Source: JBCCMB01 sp039026555 (GTDB lineage Bacteria; Pseudomonadota; Alphaproteobacteria; Caulobacterales; Hyphomonadaceae). Taken from it: a DNA stretch of 53,338 bases. Shown piece by piece: positions 1-8,426 of this stretch. Position 1 is the stretch's first letter; every line of letters starts with the position of its first letter. The DNA lies in the NCBI GenBank assembly GCA_039026555.1, contig JBCCMB010000006.1, positions 1 to 53,338 of the forward strand, read 5' to 3'. Both the position numbers and the translations under genes were made by a program. The notes under the pieces are model-generated. The model saw nothing but the letters and a program-made list of their open reading frames with translations. It had not been told where the DNA came from and ran no database searches.

Positions 1-133
1 GCCTTCGCTGGGACCACGGACCTGGCGGTCCGTTTGAAGTAAGCTTGCTTCTCGCAACCCGCACCCCACGAGCAAAGCGAAGGCGAGGCGCCGCCGGGCG
101 CAGCCCGGTGAACAGCGACCGAGCTCTTTAGGC
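1..133. other. Edge region with two hairpins, possible end of an upstream gene
   Basis: No complete gene is visible. In plus frame 1 the first 13 codons read AFAGTTDLAVRLK and stop at 40-42, which could be the end of a gene beginning outside the window, but this is too short to assign. A 7-bp stem with a 4-base loop lies at 16-33 and is followed by TTT. A second perfect 6-bp stem with a GCA loop lies at 94-108. The palindrome TTAGGCCTAA (128-137) overlaps the stop codon of the neighbouring minus-strand gene. The hairpins may end transcription between the two converging genes. Confidence 0.3.
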
Positions 134-2023
134 CTAAGGCCTCGCAGCGGCGCCAGGTTGCGCAGCTAAATCCCCTGCTTGGCCGACCCAATTGTCGCGG
201 TCTATGCGGCCGCGGAAATGCATGAGCAGGCTGTCCACCCAGGCGACCTCTTCGGACGTCCATTCGGCGATCTGCCAGAAATAATAAACGCCGACATCAT
301 TCAGCAATTCGCCCAGCATGGGGCCGACGCCGCTGATCTGTTCGAGATTGTCGGGCGCGCCGAACGCCGCTTCAACCAGCAAATTGGCTTGGTCGTCCGG
401 GCGCCGGGCGACATTGATCGGATCAGCGCTGCGCGCCGGGCGGGCGGAGGATGCAGGCGGCGTCGGCTCCGCCGGCGCGCGGCCGTTTCCAACGTCAAAG
501 CCTCGGGCGACATAAGTGCTTGGTCGCGCATCGTAGGCAGGTCGCGGCGCATAGTCCGCGCGGGCGTCATACCCGCCTCGGTCTGCAGAGCCCCCCGCAT
601 AACCGCCCATCTCGTCGCCGCGGATCTCGCGCCTTTGCGGGGCCTGATACGCCGGGGGCGCGTCATAGGGCGGACGATAGCTGGCCGGACGCTCGTAAGA
701 GGGCGGCGGCGGCAGCGCCTCGGGCCGCGAACGCAACATGTGGTGCATGGCGGCGAGACCGTATTCGATCGCGGTCAGCCGGTTTTCGATCGCGCCCAAA
801 TCCATGCGGCTGTCCATCGCGCGCACCGTGTTGATCATCGGCGTTAGATCTGGCGCGCGCGCGTTGATAATAGCATCCTGCAGACTGGCGAGGCGTTTTT
901 GGATCGGCTCCAGGCCAGGCTGCATGCGCGTTTCACCAATCAATGCGCTGAGCGAGGCGTCCATAGCGACAATACGCTCCTGCATGGCGCCCAGGCCTTG
1001 TTGCGGCCGTTCGATCTGGGCGCGCAGCGCGTCCAATTGTTGATGCAGCGGGCGAAGATCGGCTTCTGGAAATGTGAGGCGACCGATGGCGGCGTCCAAG
1101 CTGGCGATCTTGTCCTGCAGGGGCGCCAAATCCGGCGTCGACAAGGTGGAGACAGAGGCGACTAAAGCCGCCAATTGCGTGCCGATGCGTTCAATGTCGG
1201 CTTTGCGCGCTGTCTCCAAGCGGGTCTCGACCCCGCTGAGCTTGGCTTCCAGAGCGGCGATATGGCCGTGCAACGGTTCAAGATCGACAGGCGGCGACGC
1301 GTCTTGTTCGGCCAGGCTGAGCTGTAAGCTCGCGAGCCCCGCATGCACCGGACCCAAATCCAGCTCCGGCGCGTTAATCGCACGCACCGCTTCTTCCAGC
1401 CGCGATAGGCGCAGATCCAGAGGATGAAGATTGGGCTCGGGCAGCGCTTCGAGTTTCGCGGAAATCTCCGCCAGCCGCGCTGCGAGCGGATCCAAATCCG
1501 GATTCTCCAGCCCGTCAATCTTGTTCGCCATCCCGCGTAATTCGTCTTCCAACGGTCCAAGGTCGACCCCATCATTGGTGGCGATCGCGGCGGTGGTGTT
1601 GGCGAGGGAATCCTCAAAATCGCCGAACCGGGCGTGCAGCGCATCCAATTCCTTATTCGGCCCCTCGAGTTTTGCTTCCAGACGGCCCAGGCGCTCGTGC
1701 AAAGGCCCTAGATCGGTTTCCGGGGCTGCTGGACCGGAGCCCAAAGACGCTTCAATCCGGGTGAGCCGCGTTTCAACGCTCGACAAGTCTGCTTTTGGAA
1801 GCGCGCCGAGCTTAGCGCTGAGCCCGGCGACGCTGGCGTCCAAATCCGCGCGGGTTAACGCCCCAGGCGTCGGCCGCGCCAACCCATCTGTTTGCCCAAG
1901 CAGCAAAGCGTGCGCGTCGGTCACATCTTCATAGCGGCGACTGACCCACCAATACGCCAGAACAGCGCCGAACAAAGCGGCCAGCAAAAGCAGCACGAAA
2001 ATCTGACTAAGAAGGAACGACAT
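134..2023 (-). CDS. Membrane-anchored coiled-coil repeat protein with C-terminal H3TH-like domain
   Basis: A 629-residue protein of unknown role. Residues 5-27 form one hydrophobic membrane segment. From about residue 60 to 430 a degenerate repeat of the form DLxPLxxRLxxLExxL recurs about every 22-25 residues, roughly 14 times, and predicts a long coiled coil. Residues 432-540 are a low-complexity Pro/Tyr/Arg/Ala linker. Residues 559-620 (LEQISGVGPMLGELLNDVG and onward) resemble the helix-hairpin-helix / H3TH module that alphaproteobacteria carry in several proteins, including NuoE extensions. The DNA-binding or nuclease-like label of that module is family knowledge and no catalytic residues are evident. 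The gene lies 30 bases downstream of an OmpA-domain gene on the same strand, so the two are probably co-transcribed. A structural envelope role is inference. Confidence 0.75.
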   Translation of the reverse strand: MSFLLSQIFVLLLLAALFGAVLAYWWVSRRYEDVTDAHALLLGQTDGLARPTPGALTRADLDASVAGLSAKLGALPKADLSSVETRLTRIEASLGSGPAAPETDLGPLHERLGRLEAKLEGPNKELDALHARFGDFEDSLANTTAAIATNDGVDLGPLEDELRGMANKIDGLENPDLDPLAARLAEISAKLEALPEPNLHPLDLRLSRLEEAVRAINAPELDLGPVHAGLASLQLSLAEQDASPPVDLEPLHGHIAALEAKLSGVETRLETARKADIERIGTQLAALVASVSTLSTPDLAPLQDKIASLDAAIGRLTFPEADLRPLHQQLDALRAQIERPQQGLGAMQERIVAMDASLSALIGETRMQPGLEPIQKRLASLQDAIINARAPDLTPMINTVRAMDSRMDLGAIENRLTAIEYGLAAMHHMLRSRPEALPPPPSYERPASYRPPYDAPPAYQAPQRREIRGDEMGGYAGGSADRGGYDARADYAPRPAYDARPSTYVARGFDVGNGRAPAEPTPPASSARPARSADPINVARRPDDQANLLVEAAFGAPDNLEQISGVGPMLGELLNDVGVYYFWQIAEWTSEEVAWVDSLLMHFRGRIDRDNWVGQAGDLAAQPGAAARP

Positions 2024-2053
2024 GGCGATGCTCGTCGGTTGAAACTCTAAACT

Positions 2054-3268
2054 CTACTCTTGATCGTCTTGTGCGCGCGCAACGCGGATTTCGATACGGC
2101 GATTTCGGGCGCGGCCTTCCTCGGTCTCATTATCGGCAATGGGACGCGTGGAGCCATAGCCGCGCACGATGAGGCGTCCTGACTGCAAACCGCGTTCAAC
2201 CAACGCTTGACGCACGGCGTCGGCGCGCCGGCGCGACAAGAGCGTGTTGAGCGCATCGCGGCCAGTATTGTCCGTATGGCCCTCAATACGCAAACTTCCG
2301 GGGCACGCTCGAGCTGCGCGGGCGATATCGTTCAACAGCGCGCCGCTATCGACGTCGATAACCGCGCTGGACGTTGGAAACTCTATGCTGGACATGGTGA
2401 GCAGATCGGACATGGATTGTTCGCAATTGGCCACCGCCTCATTGGCGAGGATTTCCAGATCGCCCAAACGGCCAAGCGTCAAGGGCGCGGACGCAAGCGT
2501 CCGCACCGCGTCTTCCTCCGCGGCCGGCAACTCACAATTGACGTTGAGCGACTGGTCCTCAAAGGAAATCAAACCTCGATCGCAACGCTTCAGCACGTCC
2601 AATCCCCGCATCGCGACATCCAGATATCCCGCCTCCAGCGGTGCATTGTTCAGCTTCAATCCATTGTCGACCCGACTAATCCGCGGCGGATCAATCATTT
2701 CGGTCGCCGCATAGACGATGGCGTCGCGCGTGGCCGCATCGGGAATGTCACCCGTTATGCGCAGAACCCCCTGGGACAAACGAAAGCGCCAATCCGCCGG
2801 CGACGCGGTCGCCGCATCGTTTGCGTTCGCCTCTTCAAGCGCGCCGTCTTCTGCGGCGTCCGTCGCGTTATCCGGCCAGATAAAGCGATCCGTCACACGC
2901 GTCGCCGGTCGATGCGGCCCGAACAGGGTCGGCGCTTCAGCGTTTCGAACCGCATTGATCGCCGCAAGGCCCGCCGCACGCGACGGCGGCCGGCCCTCAA
3001 GCGTCACCCATTGTCCGGACGCCCAAGGCGTCGCCCAATCGGCGCCGACATCGGCCAGCGCCTGCTGCGCGGTGCGTTCCGTCGTGTGTTGAACGACGCC
3101 GCGCGAAAATCCGAACAAGCCGAAGATGAGAAGCACGCCCAGCGCAAGCGCAGGCGCCAATCCGTAGGGAATAAACGGCAGACGTACGCTCTCACCCACG
3201 CGGACCTTTCGGGCCCGGCGAAACGATCTCAGAAATGCGCGCAGCCGTGACCCCGCCTCGCTCACCAT
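2054..3268 (-). CDS. Inner-membrane-anchored OmpA-family protein
   Basis: About 404 residues from the chosen ATG at 3268; an earlier in-frame start at 3349 would add 27 residues with no membrane or signal character. A basic N-terminus precedes a membrane segment at about residues 33-53. The middle part (residues about 85-250) includes stretches resembling BON-like modules (for example WRFRLSQGVLRITGDIPDA). The C-terminus, about residues 290-400, is a full OmpA peptidoglycan-binding domain: a beta strand starting FPTSSAVID, then RIEGHTDNTG, then NTLLSRRRADAVRQALVERG, then GYGSTRP and RARNRRIEI. The protein probably sits in the inner membrane and binds the cell wall. Its layout is like other alphaproteobacterial OmpA proteins with an N-terminal anchor. 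It heads a likely two-gene operon with the coiled-coil gene downstream. Confidence 0.88.
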   Translation of the reverse strand: MVSEAGSRLRAFLRSFRRARKVRVGESVRLPFIPYGLAPALALGVLLIFGLFGFSRGVVQHTTERTAQQALADVGADWATPWASGQWVTLEGRPPSRAAGLAAINAVRNAEAPTLFGPHRPATRVTDRFIWPDNATDAAEDGALEEANANDAATASPADWRFRLSQGVLRITGDIPDAATRDAIVYAATEMIDPPRISRVDNGLKLNNAPLEAGYLDVAMRGLDVLKRCDRGLISFEDQSLNVNCELPAAEEDAVRTLASAPLTLGRLGDLEILANEAVANCEQSMSDLLTMSSIEFPTSSAVIDVDSGALLNDIARAARACPGSLRIEGHTDNTGRDALNTLLSRRRADAVRQALVERGLQSGRLIVRGYGSTRPIADNETEEGRARNRRIEIRVARAQDDQE

Positions 3269-3514
3269 CCCGCTTACCCCGGCGACGCCCTTATCTTCGC
3301 GAGTTTGAGTAAACTTGGAAGACGACGCCAATGATATGAAGATAAGCACTTCGCGATATCTTTTGTCGACGCCTCAATGGTTGAGTCTTCGCACTTGAAC
3401 TCTCCTGTTTAGATATGTTTGCGCAGACGTCGTAACACCACGAAACGCTGAGTGATTTGCGCACCCTTCGCACATGCGGCATTCAGCGCTCCGTCAGTTT
3501 GTTCGGAGTTTCGT

Positions 3515-4672
3515 ATGCTGCCCTTCATCGACCTTCAGGCCCAACGCGCGCGCATCGAAGATGAAATCAATTCCGCCGTCATGTCGGTCATTGAAAGCGG
3601 GCGCTATGTTCTGGGCCCGGAAGTGGCCGAGTTGGAGCAAAAACTCGCGACGTTCAGCCAGGCTAAACGCTGTGTCGCCTGCGCCAATGGAACGGAAGCG
3701 CTCGCCTTGCCCCTAATGGCCTGGGAAATCGGACCCGACGACGCCGTGTTCTGCCCGAGCTTCACCTTCGCTGCGACGGGCGAGGTTATCCCCTGGTTGG
3801 GGGCGTCGCCCGTTTTCGTCGATATCGATCCCGTCACCTACAATATCGATCCAGAGCATTTGGAAGCGGCGATCGAACAGGTTAAAATCGAAGGAAAGCT
3901 GACGCCCAAAGCCATCATCGCCGTGGATTTGTTCGGCCAGCCGGCAAACTATCCGGAAATCTCGCGTATCGCGAAAGCGCACGGCCTCAAGCTGATCGCC
4001 GACAGCGCGCAAGGCTTTGGCTGCACACTGAACGGCAAACACCCCATGCATTGGGCCGATGCGGTGACGACCAGCTTCTTCCCCGCCAAGCCCCTAGGCT
4101 GTTATGGCGATGGCGGCGCAGTGCTCACCAATGACGACGAGCTCGCCGATCTCATCGACAGCCTGCACGTCCACGGCAAAGCGACGCCCAAAGACATCTC
4201 CGACAATGAATTCGAGCACGATCCGAAATACTTCAACATGCGTATCGGCATGAATTCACGCTTGGACACGATTCAGGCCGCGATCTTGTTGGAAAAGCTC
4301 AAAGTCTTCGACGAGGAGATTATGCTGCGCGACAAGATCGCGGCGCGCTACAATGAATTGCTGGCGCCTCACGTTTTGGCGGTCCCCGGCATGATCGACG
4401 GCGGCAAAAGCGTTTGGGCGCAATACACCATTGAACATGAAAATCGCGACGCGCTCGGCGCACATCTAAAAACTCAGGGCGTCCCCAGCGCGGTCTATTA
4501 TCCCATGCCCATGCACAAGCAGGGCGTCTACGCCCCCTACCCGGTCGGCCCCGGCGGATTGCCGGTGACGGACGCCAAATCCAAAACCGTCATCTCACTG
4601 CCCATGCATCCCTATTTGTCGGAGGCCGATCAGGACAAAGTGGTGAACGCGGTGCGCAGTTTCGCAGCTTAA
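3515..4672 (+). CDS. DegT/DnrJ/EryC1/StrS-family PLP aminotransferase
   Basis: A 385-residue PLP-dependent aminotransferase, probably acting on a keto-sugar nucleotide. The start at 3515 (MLPFIDLQAQ) is preceded by GGAG at 3505-3508 and fits the family N-terminus; an upstream in-frame start at 3452 is less likely. Family marks include the ANGTEAL loop at residues 58-64, IADSAQGFG at 161-169 with Asp163 expected to contact the pyridine nitrogen, and the Schiff-base Lys192 in SFFPAKPLGCYGDGGAV. This active-site wording resembles enzymes that aminate UDP-3-keto-GlcNAc uronic acids (WbpE/WlbC type), but no other sugar-nucleotide genes lie nearby, so the substrate is inference. It stands alone between a divergent OmpA gene and a downstream SDR gene 78 bases away. 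Confidence 0.93.
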   Translation: MLPFIDLQAQRARIEDEINSAVMSVIESGRYVLGPEVAELEQKLATFSQAKRCVACANGTEALALPLMAWEIGPDDAVFCPSFTFAATGEVIPWLGASPVFVDIDPVTYNIDPEHLEAAIEQVKIEGKLTPKAIIAVDLFGQPANYPEISRIAKAHGLKLIADSAQGFGCTLNGKHPMHWADAVTTSFFPAKPLGCYGDGGAVLTNDDELADLIDSLHVHGKATPKDISDNEFEHDPKYFNMRIGMNSRLDTIQAAILLEKLKVFDEEIMLRDKIAARYNELLAPHVLAVPGMIDGGKSVWAQYTIEHENRDALGAHLKTQGVPSAVYYPMPMHKQGVYAPYPVGPGGLPVTDAKSKTVISLPMHPYLSEADQDKVVNAVRSFAA

Positions 4673-4750
4673 CGCCGCTTCGCGCAAAGGCGGACATTCA
4701 TCACCAAGGTCAGCTCGGCTAGTCTACCCTAAAAGGGCGGAGAGACGCAG

Positions 4751-5587
4751 ATGACGACTTGGCTGAGCGAAGGCCGTACGGCTGTGATTACGGGCGCGGC
4801 GGGCGGCATTGGATTGGAAGCTGCGCGCCGCTTTGCGGCGGCGGGCATGAATGTGGCGATCGCCGACGTAAAGCAGGATGAGCTCGCCGCAGCCAAAAAC
4901 TCGCTCGCAGAGGCCGGCGCGAACATAATCTCCGTCATTTGCGACGTGTCGAAACTTGACGAGCTTCACAAGCTGCGCGATGCGGCGATCGAACAATTCG
5001 GCGCCATTCACTGCTTGATGAACAATGCCGGCATAGGTCGGATGGGCTCAAAACCTTGGGAAGACCTCGACGCGTTCCATCAGATGATCAACATCAATTT
5101 GATGGGCGTCGTCCACGGCTGCCACGCGATTATTCCATCCATGCTTGAGCATGGCGAGCCGGGCGCCGTGATCAACACAGCGTCTAAGCAAGGCATTACG
5201 CGCCCGCCCGGCAATTACGCCTACAATCTCTCCAAAACCGGCGTGCTAGCCTATACGGAAAGCGTCGCTCACGCGTTTCGCAACGAGGAGCACTGCCAGC
5301 TGGCGGCGCATCTCCTCATTCCGGGTTTTGTCTACACGCCCATGGTGTCGCAATTCATTCCGCAAAAACCGCCCTTCGCGGCGACGGCGGAAGAAACCGT
5401 CGAGTTTATGATGGAGGCGCTTCAACGCGACGAGTTTTACATTCTATGCCCGGACCATGAGACGCCGCGGGCGCTCGATGAAAAGCGCATTCAATGGACG
5501 GCGGACGACATCATACAAAATCGCCCCGCCCTCTCCCGCTGGCATCCGGACTATGCCGAAGCGTTTGACGTGTTCACGAAGGGCTGA
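4751..5587 (+). CDS. Short-chain dehydrogenase/reductase (SDR)
   Basis: A 278-residue classical SDR. The Rossmann motif TGAAGGIG lies at residues 14-21, NNAG at 91-94, and the catalytic set is Asn116, Ser145, Tyr158 and Lys162 (YNLSK). Asp39 after the second strand (VAIAD) suggests NAD rather than NADP preference. The C-terminal 80 residues are longer than in minimal SDRs and contain a segment rich in aromatic and acidic residues (HPDYAEAFDVF). A good ribosome site, GGAGAG, lies a few bases before the ATG. The substrate cannot be read from the sequence. It may be co-transcribed with the aminotransferase upstream, but the next gene is 211 bases away and no pathway link is evident. Confidence 0.92.
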   Translation: MTTWLSEGRTAVITGAAGGIGLEAARRFAAAGMNVAIADVKQDELAAAKNSLAEAGANIISVICDVSKLDELHKLRDAAIEQFGAIHCLMNNAGIGRMGSKPWEDLDAFHQMININLMGVVHGCHAIIPSMLEHGEPGAVINTASKQGITRPPGNYAYNLSKTGVLAYTESVAHAFRNEEHCQLAAHLLIPGFVYTPMVSQFIPQKPPFAATAEETVEFMMEALQRDEFYILCPDHETPRALDEKRIQWTADDIIQNRPALSRWHPDYAEAFDVFTKG

Positions 5588-5798
5588 CGCAGAGGCGAAG
5601 ATCGACGAGATGAGAAAATCCGTCGTGTTCACGACCGCCTACATCCTCTCAGACCGCGACAAGGTCCTGGTGCGACCCACTCAAACCATTATGTTGAAAC
5701 TCACGAGTTAGCGAACCGGGGCGGATCAGCTTGATGCGACCCGTATCCGGGCCATCTTTTAGGTTAATCTCAAACACAAGAATGGGGACGATAACGCC

Positions 5799-6695
5799 AT
5801 GTGTGATGAAACCACAGAACGGGAATTGGACGAATATCTGAAACGCAAAGCCCTTTCGCGGCGCGGATTTACGGCTGGCGCGTCGGCGACGCTGGCGGCG
5901 ACCAGTTTGTCGCTCGCCGCATGCGCGACGCCGGCGCAGGAAGCAGCCGGCCTGACCGAAAGCGATGTCAGCATCCCGACGCCGGATGGGACGGTGGATG
6001 CACTCTTCATTCATCCTGCAAGCGGCGCCCACGCAGCGGTCATTATGTGGCCCGATATTCACGGTGTGCGCCCGGCGTTTTTCGATATGGCTCGGCGTCT
6101 GGCGGGCTCGGGCTACGCAGTTGTGGCCGCCAATCCCTATTATCGCACGCATACCGGCCGGTTGTTTGAAGAAGGTCTCAGCATTCGCGACCCAGGCGGC
6201 CGCGAATTGGTCGGGGCCCATTATCAACCTTTATCGCCGACGACCGTCGTCACCGACGCCGAAGCCATTGTTACTTGGCTGGATCAACAAGATGCGGTGG
6301 ACACCAATCGCGGTATCGGCGCGGTTGGCTTTTGCATGAGCGGGTCTTGGACTATACGCGCCGCCGCAGCGCTTCCAGAACGCGTCAAAGCGCCCGCCTC
6401 CTTCCATGGCGGAGGCTTGGTGACCGAGGCCGACGACAGCCCGCATCGCCTGGCCGACAAGATCCAGGGCGGCGCGCTTATCGCGATTGCAGAAAATGAT
6501 CATGAGCGCGAGCCCGACGCGGAAGGCGCGCTAATCGCCGCGTTCGACGCCGCAGGCGTTCCCGCGGAGATCGAGGTCTATGCGGACGCTATGCATGGCT
6601 GGGTGCCCACGGACTCCCGCGCTTACAATCCTGAGCAGTCCGAACGCGCTTGGGGACGAATGCTCGCTCTGTTCGAAACGCAGCTTGCGGGATAG
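5799..6695 (+). CDS. Dienelactone hydrolase-family protein with Tat signal and lipobox
   Basis: A 298-residue alpha/beta hydrolase. The N-terminus carries a twin-arginine motif, SRRGF at residues 20-24, followed by a hydrophobic stretch and a lipobox-like LAAC ending at Cys42, so it is likely a Tat-exported, possibly lipid-anchored protein. In the mature part the nucleophile elbow GFCMSG places Cys179 where dienelactone hydrolases use cysteine, with Asp234 and His266 (AMHGW) as the rest of the triad. Family members hydrolyse dienelactone or related esters, but many are of unknown substrate and export is unusual for the cytosolic catabolic enzymes. GGGGACG before the ATG is a plausible ribosome site. 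No aromatic-degradation genes are adjacent, so a role in that pathway is not supported. Confidence 0.9.
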   Translation: MCDETTERELDEYLKRKALSRRGFTAGASATLAATSLSLAACATPAQEAAGLTESDVSIPTPDGTVDALFIHPASGAHAAVIMWPDIHGVRPAFFDMARRLAGSGYAVVAANPYYRTHTGRLFEEGLSIRDPGGRELVGAHYQPLSPTTVVTDAEAIVTWLDQQDAVDTNRGIGAVGFCMSGSWTIRAAAALPERVKAPASFHGGGLVTEADDSPHRLADKIQGGALIAIAENDHEREPDAEGALIAAFDAAGVPAEIEVYADAMHGWVPTDSRAYNPEQSERAWGRMLALFETQLAG

Positions 6696-6779
6696 GATCA
6701 GAGCCGGCTCGCCGCAGCAGTCTCTCTGCGTGTTAAGCGCAGACGCCTGCCGTTAAGATGGAGATAAACACCAGCGCCA

Positions 6780-6795
6780 GACGCCTATGGGCGTC
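6780..6795. terminator. Hairpin between converging genes
   Basis: A perfect 6-bp stem GACGCC/GGCGTC with loop TATG sits between the ends of the hydrolase gene (plus) and flgH (minus). There is no U-run on either side, so it is a weak terminator candidate. Confidence 0.35.
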
Positions 6796-6811
6796 ACAGC
6801 CTCACCGCCAT

Positions 6812-7570
6812 CTAGAAAGGCGCGATTTGTTCGTAGACGCGCGTGCCATAGCGGCTGCGCTGAACAGCTGTGAGGTCGCCGCGGCCGCCATATGAAATGC
6901 GGGCTTGTGCGATCTGAGTGTGGCTAATCGTGTTGTCTGAACCAATGTCTTCCGGGCGGATCACGCCGGAGACCAAAAGCTCGCGCACCTCGTTGTTGAC
7001 CTTCACTTCTTGGCTTCCGCCAATCACCAGATTGCCGTTCGGCATAACATCCGTGATCACCGCCGCGACGGTGAGATTGATCGTCTCCGCGCGGTTGACC
7101 GTACCCGAGCCGTTCGAGGCGGTGGTGCTGTCGAACGCGATCGCCGGATCAACGCTGGTGGTGCCCGCGGGCAATGTGTCGAGCAAAGACTGCTCCAAGC
7201 CCAACGCCGCGCTAACGCCCACATCTTCGGAATTCGACCGACTGCGACTGGTCGTATTATTCACCTGGGCGCGGTCGGAAATTTCGATGTTCACCGTCAG
7301 AATATCGCCTATGGCGTCGGCCCGCTGATCATCGAAAAAGCTGCGCGCGCCCGTGCGCCACAGCGAATTGCTGGCGTATTGTTGTGTATCAGGCAGCGGC
7401 AAGGGCATAGAGACCGGCGCACGGCCCACCACTTCGGCGGGGTTGTTGATCGGCGTGAGCTCGGGCGGCTTCGCGCTTTCATTAAGGCCGCCGGCCACGC
7501 AAGCGCTGAGCGCCGCAACCCCTGCGGACATGGCGCCTAAACGGGCGGTCTTGATCGCGATCTTCGCCAT
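6812..7570 (-). CDS. flgH: Flagellar L-ring protein FlgH
   Basis: A 252-residue FlgH, the lipoprotein that forms the outer-membrane L-ring bushing around the flagellar rod. The N-terminus is a lipoprotein signal with lipobox LSAC. Family marks follow: SLWRTGARSFFDDQRADAIGDILTV, then ISDRAQVNNTTSRS, and the C-terminal LVIGGSQEVKVNNEVRELLVSGVIRPEDI and YGGRGDL segments. It is the last gene of flgF-flgG-flgA-flgH and begins 17 bases after flgA ends. The length is normal for the family. The neighbour on the other side is an unrelated converging gene, so the operon ends here. Confidence 0.97.
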   Translation of the reverse strand: MAKIAIKTARLGAMSAGVAALSACVAGGLNESAKPPELTPINNPAEVVGRAPVSMPLPLPDTQQYASNSLWRTGARSFFDDQRADAIGDILTVNIEISDRAQVNNTTSRSRSNSEDVGVSAALGLEQSLLDTLPAGTTSVDPAIAFDSTTASNGSGTVNRAETINLTVAAVITDVMPNGNLVIGGSQEVKVNNEVRELLVSGVIRPEDIGSDNTISHTQIAQARISYGGRGDLTAVQRSRYGTRVYEQIAPF

Positions 7571-7587
7571 AACGGCTCCTTGAACTA

Positions 7588-8400
7588 TCAGCGCTGAAAG
7601 ACGCGCGCTTCGCCCGGCGCGACGGCGACCGCCTCGACCGAGCGTTTGGAATACAAATTCATAACTCTAAGCGACGCGCCCGGCATGGCGTCGGAAAGCG
7701 CCTTGCCCTCTACGGACAAACGCAAGCCCGCTGAGGTGTAGGTCAGCGTCACCGGCTCACCCTTCTTAATCGCGGCGGGCGTGCGAACATCCGAGGTGCG
7801 AAAGGCGCGCCCGGCGCGATAGCTGCGGCGCAGTTCCTGTCCGACCACATCGCTCATACGCTCCGGCGCGCCAGCCGAGCTCGCGCCGCCGCGCAAGCTG
7901 GCGTCTGGTGCGATCCATTCCAAATCGCTGACAGCGACGATATCGCCGCGTTTCATGTCCCGCGCGAAGACAAGGACATAGCCAGGCTCCGGTGCGAAAT
8001 CGTCAAACGGGTCAATCGCAGGCGAAGATGGCGGCGCCGCGGCGACGGGCGGTCGATAGGCCGATTGCGCGGGGACGGCTTGGCGAGGCGTCGGCGCGGT
8101 TGCAGCCTTAGGCGCGGTAGGCGCAACCGGCGCGCGCACGACCCATATGGGCGCAGCGCCAAACGACGCGGCGACGCCCGCATCCAACGCGATACGCGAG
8201 ACATAATCGGGATCCAACGCCAAGCTTTGGCCCGGCGCCGGCGCCGGCGCGACGGGCGTTCCGCCCGCTGAGCCGCCGATGGGCGCCAAATCGCCCAGTG
8301 TGATCCACGGGCCCTGCACTTGAATTTGCGCATGCGCCAGGGACGTCCCAGCGCCCAGCGCCGCCAACAAGAGCAGTGTTTTGCGCCAATACGCGCCCAT
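7588..8400 (-). CDS. flgA: Flagella basal body P-ring formation protein FlgA
   Basis: A 270-residue periplasmic chaperone for assembly of the FlgI P-ring. A signal peptide ending near SLAHA at about residue 24 is followed by ITLGDLAPI, the start of the SAF-like region. An Ala/Pro-rich linker at about residues 93-128 splits the protein in two. The C-terminal SAF domain contains VFARDMKRGDIVAVSDLEW, VGQELRRSYRAGRAF, and IKKGEPVTLTYTSAGLRLSVEGKALSD, which is diagnostic. The P-ring protein gene flgI is not in this window. The gene sits between flgG and flgH in the same order I recall from Caulobacter. Confidence 0.95.
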   Translation of the reverse strand: MGAYWRKTLLLLAALGAGTSLAHAQIQVQGPWITLGDLAPIGGSAGGTPVAPAPAPGQSLALDPDYVSRIALDAGVAASFGAAPIWVVRAPVAPTAPKAATAPTPRQAVPAQSAYRPPVAAAPPSSPAIDPFDDFAPEPGYVLVFARDMKRGDIVAVSDLEWIAPDASLRGGASSAGAPERMSDVVGQELRRSYRAGRAFRTSDVRTPAAIKKGEPVTLTYTSAGLRLSVEGKALSDAMPGASLRVMNLYSKRSVEAVAVAPGEARVFQR

Positions 8401-8426
8401 AATCCCGTCTCCTCAAACCGCGCCGA

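Noticed and set aside
179..1934. Long plus-strand open frames opposite the coiled-coil gene
   Set aside because: They are Arg/Ser/Ala-rich shadows caused by high GC; the minus gene has a clear membrane helix, repeats and a C-terminal domain.
2207..3250. A 347-codon plus frame opposite the OmpA gene
   Set aside because: Composition is basic and irregular with no domain; the minus frame has a complete OmpA domain.
5610..5711. A 33-codon plus frame starting MRKSVVFTTAY
   Set aside because: Too short, weak ribosome site and no family; it lies in a gap between two clear genes.
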